Of a DNA stretch of 64,000 bases, positions 24,095 through 35,156 are shown piece by piece. The DNA is from Aspidiotus rigidus. Lineage: Eukaryota > Arthropoda > Insecta > Hemiptera > Diaspididae. The notes below the pieces were generated by a model. The model was not told the origin of the DNA and did not search any database. It saw nothing but the letters and a program-made list of their open reading frames with translations. The translations under genes and the position numbers were made by a program. Numbering within the stretch: position 1 is the stretch's first letter; each line of letters opens with the position of its first letter. The stretch lies in NCBI GenBank assembly GCA_035079385.1, contig JAVHKY010000044.1:1240001-1304000 (forward strand). The letters run 5' to 3'.

Positions 24095-26868
24095 ATGAAA
24101 AGAAGGAAAAAACGTTACGCACCAAAAGACTCCTCTGGTATTTTGAATAAAACAACATCCTCTGCCCCTTCTAATACGGTTTCAGAAAAGGACGGAACAC
24201 TATACAACCTCTTTTCGACCTTCAATCCCAAATCAACGATGCATCCACCAACAAATCTTCTCTGTACTCAACTTTCTTCGACTTCCAGGAAGCGTTTCCT
24301 CGGATTTGGAGACATCTTATCTCTACCAAACTCTATGAAATCGTCTCTGGGGCCACCTTCCAAATATACGGAAAACCTTTCTCAACAACAAAACTCTTTT
24401 AGTAAGAATCAATAACATAACCTTCCCCCCTCTTTCGGTCCAAAACGGAGTCCCCCAAGGCGAAGTTACCAGCGTTCTACTTTTCTTAATAGCTGTCAAT
24501 GACATCACCTCACATCTCAACCCTCCTCTCACACAGCGTCTTTTTGCCGACGATTACAACATCTCCTCCTGCTCTGCTAACCCCCATCAGTGGGCCCACA
24601 GATTCCTCCACGAAATTCTCAATTCAATTTCCGCATGGCCATCAGAAAACGGAGTCAGATTCTCTGCTTCGAAAACATATTCAGTAATTTTCAAGACAGA
24701 AACCCAATCCCATCTACCCTTCCTCTCATTTTACAAAACTTCGAGAGTCCAACACGAAACCACAGCAAAATTCTCGGCCAACACTTTGATCAAAAACTTA
24801 CTTGGGTCCAATATATACATTAAAACCCTCAAAGTCAAATGCACCTGCGCTTTAAACATTTTAAAATTCTTATCTCACCCCCCGAAAGGATCCAATCAAA
24901 AGTAACTTCTCTAACTTTACAAAAGCCTCATCTGCTTAAAATTAGATTATGATACGCCAATTTATAACTTGACCAACAAAACTGTTCTCACCTTACGTAG
25001 GCGTCTATCTCTTCCATATGGAGAGATATTGAAAAAATTTCGGGCAATAGTTTTTTTCACCATAGCACAAATCTAAAATCAAACGACTGGACCATCTCTG
25101 ATCCTATTCTTATTTCGAAACTCTTAGTCAAACCCCTTCTTATCTTACAAACTACAATCAGAAAATTTACCTATATCCTTCGACCTCTCCTCAAGAGACC
25201 CATTCCCATATAACTATACCAGAACTCATAACCACCACCACCACCAAAAACCTAAGAAAGGCCTCCCCGGATTAAATAACATTCATTCAGCTATCATCAA
25301 GCTTTCTTACCTTCTCGCCCTGTTCAATTCCATCATCACCAACAACTCCTACCCCCTCTTCCGGAAAAGCGTTGGAATCCTCTCTTAATTCCCAGCCCAC
25401 AGGCTTCTCCGAGAAACTCTTCACAAAATCATCACATGGTAATTCAGAAATGGTTCCAGATTTTTTTCTCCTAAATCCTTCTTTGTAATTTATAAGAAAC
25501 GAAATCCTAGTCCCTTCATTACAAAACTTTCAAATTTCTCTCCACGATTCTGGAAAACTTTTGGTCTCCATTTCGATCAAAAACTTACCTGGACCGTCCA
25601 CATTATAATTCTCAAAGGTAAGTGCACTGAGACCCTAAATATTTTGATGTATTTATCACACCTATCTAAGGAATGCAACAGGAAACTGCTCTTACAACTT
25701 TACAAAAGTCTCATTTGCTTTAAATTGGCCTACGTGCCTTCCGTACAAGCCCGAAACTCAATCTTCGCCCAGAAGCTAGTGAGCCTCCCCTCTTTATACT
25801 CACCTCCAACTTCTTGTCTTCGCTCTCCCAATCACCCCATCTTCCAATCTTCAATCTCAATCTCCGCCAAAAGATTAACCTCCCTACAACAACCCCCCTG
25901 TCTCATCCTGAAATTCCTAAGTCCGACAAAACCATCCTCATTCAACATATCAAAAACGTAGTTGAAGGATATCCTGATTTCACACTTTGCCTCACGGACA
26001 CTGCAATAAAGCAACCATATTCACTGCCGAATTGATGGCAATATTCGCATGGCTTTCCCACCTCTCTCACTTGCCTCCTAATGATAAATTCCTTCTTCAC
26101 ACTGATTCACTATCTTCTCTGCACTCCCTCTTGGACCTACAAAATACGAATCCTGTTATAAAACGTATCAAACTCACGCTCCTCACCCTCAATTCAATTA
26201 ACACTTCAATTAAATTTATGTGGATCCGTGGACACATCAACTTCCCCGAACACGACGCTGTTGATTTAGCCGCCAAACACACTATCTCTCTTCCGAAAAT
26301 AACTGATAACACTCACTTACCTGCTTTTGACTACGAAAACTACCGTACATTTATTCTTCAATAAATATAGACAACTCTTAGAGAAAATCAATTAAATAAC
26401 AAACTCTTCCGCATTAAACCCACTCCCATCCCCTGGTCGTCAGCCTCCGACAGAAACCCAAGACGTGCGGAAAGTATCCTTACCCGACTATGAATTGGTC
26501 ACGTCATCACTCACTCTCACTTGATCATCCCTCAATTACTAGCTCCTCTAGCTAGCCCTCACTGTCATGATGAAAACCTAACTGTCGATCACTTCTTTTC
26601 TTGACCTCTACTCGCATCCTTTCGCTATTCTACGAGGGTTCCTCCCTTCCTCTTTATAGCACTAAAAAAACTTGATTTACACACTTGGCCGCGATTTCAA
26701 ACCAGCAGGCCTCATTTTCAGAAATGAACTAAAAATACAGTGTGTGTAAAGCTAAATAGAAACTAAGCGAAAGTTTTTTTATCCGTGATTCGTACTTGTC
26801 TGCTCGTACTTTCGTGACATAGCCCGCGTATAGCTAGAATTTGTAAAAATAAAATAAATAAGTAAAAG
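24095..26868 (+). mobile_element. Broken non-LTR retrotransposon with RT and RNase H
   Basis: Plus-strand pieces in shifting frames give reverse transcriptase (FFDFQEAFPRIWRHL, NGVPQGEVTSVLLF, then LFADD in place of YADD). They also give a thumb-like region, an RNase H domain at about 25987-26300 (AELMAIFAWLSHL, LLHTDSLSSL, WIRGHINFPEHDAVDLAAKH) and a C-terminal zinc-finger-like piece (PHCHDENLTVDHFF). The thumb segment appears twice (near 24770 and 25550), so two relics are joined or nested. Frameshifts and stops are frequent. The 3' end is an A-rich tail at 26846-26868. The order matches Jockey/I-type LINEs. It sits between the two ankyrin exons. Confidence 0.8.
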
Positions 26869-26925
26869 TTATCCCTTTGATCAGAATTTATCTTCTTATC
26901 AATATGTTTTCATTTGTTTGTTCAG

Positions 26926-28339
26926 ATGCGTGGCCAGATTGTCTATTTTCAAATCTCGAGAAAGCTTCCGTACAAAAATTTATATCCGATTCGAGCGCCA
27001 ATATAACTGATGCAACTAAGAAAGGATTGATAGGCTTCGTTCAATATTACGTGAGACGAAATGGAAAGGAATGTCACAAAATCCAACCTTATGACGAACT
27101 TCTATATCTGGCCGCGGAAAATGGTCATACAAATGTATTTAAATATTTTGCGCGTCGATTTGTTTCGGCATCATTCTCGAACAAATACCACGACCACGAC
27201 TGGACTCCTTTAGAGGAAGCAGCTTATTTAGGAAGATATACATTATTGTGTGACGGAGACCGATCTGAGTTATATGGCATTGAAAGAGCAACCCCCAGCA
27301 CAATGTTGATGAGTGCCACGAGAAATGGTCATTTTAACATCGTGAAGTATCTTGTCGGTCAAAGAAGAGTAGACCATAAATACACAAACGAGCAGAAAAA
27401 TCAAGTTGTGCATGAAGCAGTCATCAGTGGAAGTTTATCAATTGTGAAGTATCTGGTAGAAGAGAAAGAATACGCCGTAGACGGAAACAATAAAGATCTA
27501 ATAGGACTAGCTGCGATGGCAGGGAACGTTGATTTGGTAAAATATCTTGTGTTTGACAAGAAACTCAACAGTACAACAAGAACCAAAGGAGGAGAAACAG
27601 GCTTGCACTTGTCTGCTCTGGCTAATAAATTGGAAGTTGTTCGGTTTTTCATAGATACTTTAAAATGGGACCCTTTCGTGAAAAATGACGCGAAATTAAG
27701 TCCATTGTCTTTAGCTGTACTTGCAGGTCATTTACCGATAGTTAAATACTTGATTGAAGGGAGAAATGTGGATTTGGAGACAGTTATTCATGAGGAAAAT
27801 ATACTCACCACAGCAGCCAGATGCAATCGGCTACTTATTCTAAAATATCTTACTGATGAAAAACACGTTAGAGTTCAAACAAATAACACTAAAGAATCTA
27901 GTCATAATCCTCTTCAAATGGATTTTTTCGGGAGATCTGGATATAGTAAAATAGGCCTATCTAGTAGAAGAAAAGAATGCAGATTTAAATGTAAAAGATC
28001 CTGATGGGAGTAATTTAGTAATGATAGCTGTTGCAGGGGATAATTTGAGTATTTTGAAGTATTTAATAAACGAAAAAAAATTATTTGCTCAAATAAATGA
28101 ACCGAACCAAAGTAATTTAACAGCTGCTCTAGTAGCAGTAATTGACAATCGGGTGAGTACCGTGAAATTTTTTGTGGAAGGGAATTATATTAATGACGTG
28201 AATCTGGTATTACGAGTACTTAGCTGTAGAAAATTGTTACACGGAAATTGTGGAATACCTTGTTCAAGAGAAAGGTTTCATTATTACAGAACCTAAATAC
28301 ATGGAAAAGTGTAACAGGATTTCAAGACCGAAACCTTAG
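26926..28339 (+). pseudogene. Second ankyrin-repeat terminal exon, 3' end broken
   Basis: It opens after a T-rich acceptor (TTTGTTTGTTCAG) with DAWPDCL, then DATKKGLIGFVQYYV, matching the DAWPW and DATAKGYIGYVQYYF of the exon at 22028. It then runs through about ten ankyrin repeats (for example SGSLSIVKYLVEEKEYAVDG). The open frame ends at 28004. Past 27920 the repeat reading continues only through a frameshift, a TAG at 27952 within what should be KYLVEEK, and a further shift near 28215, to a stop at 28339. AATAAA lies at 28578. So either the gene has lost its C-terminal repeats or it makes a shortened protein of about 360 residues from this exon. It has no signal exon of its own in the 3.4 kb upstream, which is largely LINE. 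It could splice from the exons at 19755 and 20269, because the phase agrees. Confidence 0.6.
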
Positions 28340-28805
28340 GCTCTATGAAACGCGTATGAATAATTGTTCTAAACTTGAGAGGACTATGTCACCGACAATT
28401 AAGTATGTTATTAAGATAGTCGTGTGCTTGCCAATTTTGATATATCGCGATGTATACGATTTGATGTTTGGAGCAACATATGCATTTTTATAATTTCTGA
28501 TGTGGAATATTGACACAAATATATTGAATTTCTGGATTATGGATTGCAGATGTCCGAAATTCATTTCGTGTATCATAAATAAAAACTTTTTGGTGATAAA
28601 ATTGTTCCGAATTTGTACTTTTGCTCTTTTGATAACCACGCAAGACTGTGATAAAATAATATCATTTGCTTAAAATTTACCCGGCGACGCCTGCCTAATT
28701 GTATTCTAAAACTGGAAAAATCAAGTTCAGTTTGTCAAAATGATACATTATTTTTATCGCAATAATTATGCTCTATAAATTAGAAAAGAAAAGAAAAAAT
28801 GAATC
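28340..28805. other. Ankyrin 3' flank
   Basis: AT-rich flank with the poly(A) signal at 28578-28583; no gene seen. Confidence 0.45.
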
Positions 28806-29205
28806 ACTCCCGGATCGAGCTCAGTGGTGAAGAGTCGTACCTCCTGGAGAAAGGTTCAAAATTCGCACTACCGCGTTCCTCCTTCGTATGTCCGTAACGA
28901 CCCAAAATTGGAAACTGTAGACGCAGTAGTACAAAGACTCAGCAGCCACTACGGCCCGGCTATACAGCCACTCGAATATCGAAGCCCTATAACTCCTTAA
29001 GGAACCACTGACTCGCCGGTTAAAACGGCGACACTTTCTGTTTGTATAACCAATCTTTATAATCACTTGATCACCACTTTACATAAACTTAACGTAGGTT
29101 AATGAACTAATGTTAAGATCGTCACTTTAAAGATAAGTGAAACTTACAGGTGAACGACAGAAGGCAATTCTTGTATCCCCTTACAGAAAAAAAAAAAAAA
29201 AAATT
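28806..29205 (+). mobile_element. tRNA-derived SINE
   Basis: A polymerase III-like A box (GAGCTCAGTGGTGAAGAG) is followed about 30 bp later by a B box (GGTTCAAAATTC). Some 300 bp of unrelated body follow and end in a run of A near 29187-29203. The tRNA-like head cannot fold as a functional tRNA in its present form. This is the layout of a tRNA-derived SINE. No flanking duplication was found with certainty. Confidence 0.65.
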
Positions 29206-29319
29206 ATATATATTACCACCTTCCAATAATGGCGATTCCCTTGCAAACGTAGTTGCGGATTTACTATAAGAATAAGTCCCGGTCGTAACATCCAACAGAA
29301 GTGTGCCGAGATTATCCGT

Positions 29320-30830
29320 GATAACCCCCCTTCAGCGTATGAATAGTTATGTGGGAAGTGTGATTAAGGAACTACAGAAGAAACTCCTGAAGGAGGAGTT
29401 AATAGTTATTGAAGCCGATAAGAGTAAAGCGATAGTGTTCATGGAGAAGTAATTGTATAATTCTAAAGTGTATGAAGTACTTGTGCAGTGTGGGGCAAAA
29501 CAGAATCCTGAACCATATCAAAGAGATTCGTAGCGTCATCAATAGGAGTTCCTTCATTATCAAGAGTGCTTCCGCTAAGAGAGTCCCTCTAAATCCGAAC
29601 CCCCAAGCCCCCCTCCCTCTACTGCTTACCTAAGGTTCATAAGCAAAATATTCCGATTCGGCCCGTAGTTTCTTCTATCTCCTCCTCAACCTATTTCCTC
29701 GCCAAATATTTAGACCGGCCGTTTAAATCCCGCGTTGAGTTCGAGTCTCCTTACTCTGCCAAGAATTCTTCTTCTCTGGCCGATAGCCTAAAAGATGAGC
29801 TTCTCCCTCTGGGTCCGACTCTTTGTTCTTTTGACGTCGTGGGCCTATTCCCTGACATTCCTAAGGCTGTTACTTTGCAGCGGATGAGTGAACTTTTTGA
29901 GAATCTGAACGCTCCTCATGAAGAGTTGAGTGAATTTTTCGACTTACTGAATGTTTGTTGGTCTCCAAATTTCTGTAAATTCAATACTAAATTTTTCGAG
30001 TTCCCTGACAAGGTGGGTATTTCTATTGAGTCCACTTTACGGTCTCTAATCTCTGAGGTGTTCGTGTCCATGTTGGAATCTGGACTTTTTTCCACTGGCC
30101 ATGCCTTATTGAATGATATCTTCTACTGGCGCAGACACGTAGATGACGTGCTATGTACGTGGACTGATCTCCGAGATCTTTGCTTGGAGTTTCTCACATA
30201 CCTGAATGATCAATATCCTTCCATAAAATTTACTTTGGAAATTGGAGGCAGGCTCCTCGATAAACTTCTTGGACTTAACTGTCTAGATGGGGTCCTTGAG
30301 TTCGGGATTTATAGAAAAGATACTTCGACCGATAGGTTGTAATTCTGTTCTGTCGCTCACAAATATGCGGCGTTTGACAGTTTAATTTATAGATTAACCC
30401 ACATTCTTCCAAGTCAAGCTGCCTTCAGGAAGGTGTTAATGATCGACCATAAAACATCTGGCCAGAGTTAATGAGATTCATTTGGACGTAGATACGATCG
30501 TAAAAACTTAATTAGAAAGCCATTCAACTCTTCTACCTCCCTCACCGCTCTATGAGCTGCGAGCTCCCGTTCTTGGAGAAGTTCTCCCTTCGGTTAGAAC
30601 GCGACCTTCACCCGTTCGGCATTCGGCCTGCGTTCTACAATCTTGTTACTGTCAAAGTTGTTTGTTAGGTTGAAAGACCGAGTTCCCAAGGATGAGAATA
30701 TAGGTTAGAATATAGAGATTGTAAGGTCGTTTATGTCGTAGAGACTGGTCGGCAGCTCGAGATCAGAGTGGTTGAACATAAGAAAGCCTGGGCGAACATT
30801 CTTTCTCATACTCCGTTTTACAACCTATCC
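29320..30830 (+). mobile_element. Penelope-like element, near full-length relic
   Basis: Pieces in order: an N-terminal segment (LIVIEADKSKAIVFMEK, near 29400); LPKVHKQNIPIRPVVSS near 29630; [14 protein letters not shown] near 29835; the RT catalytic region at 29839-30342 with RRHVDDVLCTWTD (RHVDD for RYVDD); and a decayed GIY-YIG near 30720-30800 (VYVVETGRQLEIRVVEHKKAW). Stops and shifts separate the pieces, so it is inactive. It is related to the fragments at 8386-9898 and 52121-53400. Confidence 0.8.
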
Positions 30831-31308
30831 GATCCTCACTCAATGTATCTTCCACTATCCACTCAGCACTAAACAACAACAGTGAAATCATTGATTCAAC
30901 TTTTGTAAAGACTTACAAACTCCTCTCATTTCTATCTGTAAATATAATCCGCACCACCTCAATTTTATAATATTAATAGATATTGTAAAATATGATAGGC
31001 CGAGCAAATATCCCGTTTATGTAGCTGAAAATGCTCGATAAATTTAAAAAAACAAAAACCATACCTATTAAATAATATTCCATTTTCTTTATTCTAAAAA
31101 CTACCCGTGAGCTACAGAACGGAGTTGTATATAATACTACTGATAGTTTTATTGATCTTTGTTGGTTGTGACTACTCGCAGATATTGTGCGAGATGAAAC
31201 GCGTATAAGCCGAGAATTATCTGCCGATAGAGGTAGTTCCGTTAATACTTTCTATCAAACGAAATCGTTATAAATTAGTGTTGAACGTCAATTGATTGTG
31301 AAACGATT

Positions 31309-31842
31309 ATGGCTCCGAGAAGTGAACCGCCTGCTTCAACGTGTCGATCAGTGAAACAAGGCAGCCCTGTTGCAACCACCTCATCGACTTCAGTTCGGCG
31401 TATAGTGAAAACAGGACAACCGGATGCACGTTGTGCCGTGAAACGAGGACAGTATGCTGACGGCGACTCTTCGAGACAGAAAAAACAACCATCCAAGAAA
31501 CAGAAAGGAGAAAAGGAAGAAAAGAAACCTCGTCGTTTTCGTTCGGGAACTGTGGCCTTACGCGAGATCCGAAAACAACAAAAAAGTACGAAATTATCGC
31601 TGAGAAAATTGCCCTTCCAAAGGTTAGTCCGCGAAGTTACGCGAGACTTACCCTCTTCACCTGGAGGATTTCCATTGCCTGACGTACGTTTCAAGGCTCC
31701 GGCTATCATGGCGTTGCAAGAAGCCAGCGAAGCTTGTCTTGTATCCTTGTTCGGGGACACTAACCTAAGTGCGATTCACACCGGAAGAGTGACTATCAAT
31801 CCGAAGGATATGCAACTCGCAAGGCGTTTAAGAAGAGAATAA
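31309..31842 (+). CDS. Divergent histone H3 variant with long tail and extended loop 1
   Basis: One exon, 177 residues. The histone fold is plain: [54 protein letters not shown]. It differs from canonical H3 (136 residues) in three ways. The tail before the conserved GTVAL is 79 residues instead of 43 and lacks the K4, K9 and K27 contexts. Loop 1 between D113 and D125 has eleven residues ([11 protein letters not shown]) where H3 has three. The C terminus ends ARRLRRE. A long tail and long loop 1 are hallmarks of centromeric CenH3. However, the Gln of PFQRL and the Thr of DTNL, usually lost in CenH3, are kept. It could be a CenH3-like protein, a germline H3 variant or a diverging retrocopy. 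There is no histone stem-loop; AATAAA at 32035 suggests a polyadenylated, replication-independent mRNA. A TATAAA lies at 31269. Confidence 0.85.
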   Translation: MAPRSEPPASTCRSVKQGSPVATTSSTSVRRIVKTGQPDARCAVKRGQYADGDSSRQKKQPSKKQKGEKEEKKPRRFRSGTVALREIRKQQKSTKLSLRKLPFQRLVREVTRDLPSSPGGFPLPDVRFKAPAIMALQEASEACLVSLFGDTNLSAIHTGRVTINPKDMQLARRLRRE

Positions 31843-32101
31843 CTCTGAATTATTCGGAATTAAAATGTTACTACCCATTTAATGTGTATGAAAATAAGAT
31901 TGATTGTTGTTCATATGAATTTTAATCTGTTTACTAGCCCTTTATAATCATAAGTGACGATGTACGATGTTTATTGTACGATAAATGTATCTTGTCTTTT
32001 TACAAAATTGTTATAACGTGGCTCAAAGGGCCCAAATAAATTTGGTATCGTTGTAAACTGTTTTCATTATCATTTCACTACATCTTTTCATTAAAACAAG
32101 T

Positions 32102-32737
32102 TTGAGCAGGTATGCGGCGATTCAAGAAATGCTTCCATGGGGTAGCCAGTACAATGTAAATTATCTAACAGAAGAGACAGTACAAATGAGTTATAAATTT
32201 AAAGATTATTATGTTCAAAATAATACTAGTACTAATATTTATATAGCTTTATTTACTACAGCAAATGCTAGATTAAGACTGTATGAACAATTAGATGAAT
32301 TAGGTGAGGCTGTGATTTATTGTGATACAGATTCTATAGTTTATTTTGATAATGGTTTAAATACTATCAAAACTGGTAATATGCTAGGAGAATGGACAGA
32401 TGAGCTCAAAAAGGATGAATATATTAAGTTGTGGGCGTCAACAGGTCCTAAAAGTTATTATTATAAAACTAATTTAGGTAAAAATGTAACTAAAATAAAA
32501 GGTTTTACATTGAACTATCAAAATTTAGAAAAATTGAATGGTAATACAATGATAAAACTAATTAAGGAAAATATGAATAAGCTTGAACAGACTTCTGTAG
32601 ACTTGACTTACAATAGAATAAATAGAGACATAAAAACTAAAAATTTAGTAAATATAGTAGAGACCAAAAAGTTTAAATTTGAGTATGATAAAAGAGTAAT
32701 CTTACCTAATTATGATACTATACCATATGGGTACTAA
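32102..32737 (+). mobile_element. Protein-primed family B DNA polymerase, C-terminal fragment
   Basis: An open frame of 211 codons without an initiating Met carries TTANARLRLYEQLDELGEAV, then IYCDTDSIVYF (polymerase motif C, DTDS) and ASTGPKSYYYKTN. This is the thumb-side half of a type B polymerase of the Polinton/adintovirus/bidnavirus group. Motifs A and B and the exonuclease are absent, so it is truncated at its 5' end near 32095. It is AT-rich in codon choice, unlike the H3 gene just upstream. The frame is undamaged for 636 bp, which suggests fairly recent insertion. It is an integrated relic, not a host polymerase. Confidence 0.75.
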
Positions 32738-33238
32738 AAATATTTCAATATCAGATTCTAAATCATTTTCTGGGATCCGCAGGACAAGCCTGCTCTGCTG
32801 GGGCATATATTCAAAATCAAACAAAATCATGTATATAAAAAGAAATGATGAATTGATTGATGAAGAACTCCAATAATTATGATAATTGGATAAAGTTCTC
32901 CAAAAATATTTAGAGTCTTGGTAAAAACAAGTCAATCTGCTTTGCAGAGAGTTTGAATACAATAAAAAGCTGTTAGTTAATAGAGTATGAAATAGGATTG
33001 AAAGTACCTCCTAAATTGGTTGTTATAGCTGTAAAAAGTGAAATAATAATATAAACTATTACTATAGTATGATTCACCAAGTAACACACTCCCTTTTGTT
33101 GGATTAAATAAATTTTCATACTTCTTCATAAACATTATAATTATCTTGCATGCTGTTTTGATTTTCCATTTTTGATTATTATTTATATAGCATATAAAAA
33201 AGTTGATTGATATTTCTAGTTAAAAAATAATTGGGTAT

Positions 33239-33514
33239 TTATTTATTTTCTTTTCCCTGATTAGATTTATTGATTATCTCTATATTTGGTTCATTGATTA
33301 TCTCCATATTAGGTTCATCCATATCTGATTCATATCCTAGATCAGCTTGAGGTTGTGGATCATAGAATCGAATATCATCCAAAAGTGGTCTACCACCAAA
33401 AAATATGATTTCCGCATTTTTGATTGCTCTTATAACTTCCATATATTCTTCTGGATTTTCTTCAAAATGAACTTCATAGACATTGTCTTGGTAGCTACTC
33501 TCACAAGTATCCAT
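33239..33514 (-). CDS. Small acidic ORF in the polymerase island
   Basis: Ninety-one codons from ATG on the minus strand, acidic, with MEIIN/IEIIN repeated near the C terminus. No family is recognised. It shares the AT-rich base composition of the neighbouring viral-type polymerase fragment and converges on it, so it may be a cargo gene of the same element. It could equally be a chance frame. Confidence 0.3.
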   Translation of the reverse strand: MDTCESSYQDNVYEVHFEENPEEYMEVIRAIKNAEIIFFGGRPLLDDIRFYDPQPQADLGYESDMDEPNMEIINEPNIEIINKSNQGKENK

Positions 33515-33659
33515 ATTTTTCTAAGTTGATAAACATTTGTAGACTAGATTTACTTATAAGTTTTATACTTTCTTTTCAATAACACCATTTTTATTAAGAT
33601 TTTAAAAGGTAGGTCTCAACTCCTACATGAGAAACACAGAGAGAAAGGTTGAATATCAA

Positions 33660-34290
33660 TCATTTTGATTGAAACAAGTAAAATAATGTCTGAATGTTTT
33701 TGGAACAGTCTAGAAAATTATAATTTTAAAAAGTCTTTTCTTATACCAGATTGGTGATTTTCTCTGAAAAAAGTCTGAAATACAAATCAGAACCAATATG
33801 TAGTCTAGAAACTTACAATTTTAAAAAGTCCATTTTCTTATGCTAGATCGGTGATTTTCTCTGAAAAAAGTATGATAAACGAGTAAAATGATGTCTGAAT
33901 GTTTTTGGGAAACGTTTGTGCATTAATTTTTTTTTGGAGTGTATTTTCTGTTAATTTAATGAATTTTTATCATAGGGAAAGTGGGGTAAAGACCCGAATG
34001 AATTTTGAAGTATAATTCTTTGTAAAATAATGGCAATTTCGGTGATTTTTTCTGAAAAAAGTCAGAAATACAAGTCAGAACAAATATGCAGTCTAGAAAA
34101 TTATAATTTTTAAAAAGTCTATTTTCTTATGTCAGATCGGTGATTTTCTCAGAAAAAAGTATGAGAAACGAGTAAAATAATGTCTGAATGTTTTTGGGAA
34201 ACGTTTGTGCATTAATTTTTTTTTGAATGTATTTTCTGTTAATTTAATGAATTTTTATCATAGGGAAAGTGGGGTAAAGACCCGCCTATA
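33660..34290 (+). repeat. Tandem repeats beside polymerase fragment
   Basis: A block starting GTAAAATGATGTCTGAATG at 33890 and ending GGGGTAAAGACCCG recurs 274 bp later (34164 onward). Within and before it, CAGTCTAGAAA...TTTTAAAAAGTC plus GGTGATTTTCTCTGAAAAAAGT occurs at least three times. It is AT-rich and non-coding. It may be the terminal or subterminal repeat of the element that brought the polymerase. Confidence 0.65.
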
Positions 34291-35156
34291 CTACTCGCGA
34301 TCACAGAGCTCTTTAATACAAATTGTTGAACTGAAAACATTTCATTCTCTAGCCTCATACCAAAATTCGGTTTTGGTAAAATTTCTGTTTTCAGTGTAGA
34401 GCTGATGTTGAGCTTCCAGCTTCCACATTTACATAATTATAGCAAATAAATATTAATGACTACCTGATAATTTAATTCTTTTCTTTTGGGGCGATGTAAT
34501 TAGGGGACTATTACCATCAAGACAGTTTAATGAAACAGAAAACTTCTCATAATCATCTTCGAAGGGAAAAAATACTCAAGATTCTTTGACTATATAGTAC
34601 TAAGTACTATTATAGTCAAAGTCAAGATTTTTCATTAGGAGGAGTGACGATGAAACTACTTTAATACCTCTCGTACGGTAGCACTGATGAAGACATAAAC
34701 AATCACTCAGTTAAACTGATAAGACAGAATGATAGAAAATTTGGCGCATCGCATCTCCTTGTATGGAACACTATTATATGAAAATATACGAGATCATTCA
34801 TAACACAAGAAAAATTGATGATCGCTTGATACGAGAAAGAGAATGAGAAGTTCCTCTCATGGGAGAAGTTTTATTTGAACGTGCTGCCGAACAACAACTT
34901 CTGAAGTTTTACACGTGTTCCTTCCAAGTACCCGGTAAGTGCTAGTACCGACAGAAATTAGTTTCTAGTTTCACTATCCCATCTAGTCGCTGATGTAATC
35001 GATTCCAAGTATTTCAGTCTTCAATCATACTTAGCCACCGAGTCTTTCTTTTCCAATGGTGCGAGAATAATACCCTGAAATTACCTCATCATCGAAAATG
35101 AGCTTGGATTTTCGTTGACCATTATTTTGTTCCAGGAAATTAAGCTCTCATGCACG
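34291..35156. other. Upstream region of the Trm10 gene
   Basis: No coding gene seen. A TTCCAG at 35129-35134, 23 bp before the start codon, looks like a 5' UTR splice acceptor, and an ATG at 35150 opens a very short out-of-frame reading. A perfect hairpin-like stretch (ACTATATAGTACTAAGTACT) lies near 34590. Confidence 0.4.

Noticed and set aside
31275..31760. 161-codon minus-strand frame opposite the H3 variant
   Set aside because: It is the antisense shadow of an unmistakable histone fold and has no recognisable domain.
31843..32040. Histone 3' stem-loop after the H3 variant
   Set aside because: No GGCTCTTTTNAGAGCC-like hairpin is present; AATAAA at 32035 is the plausible end signal.
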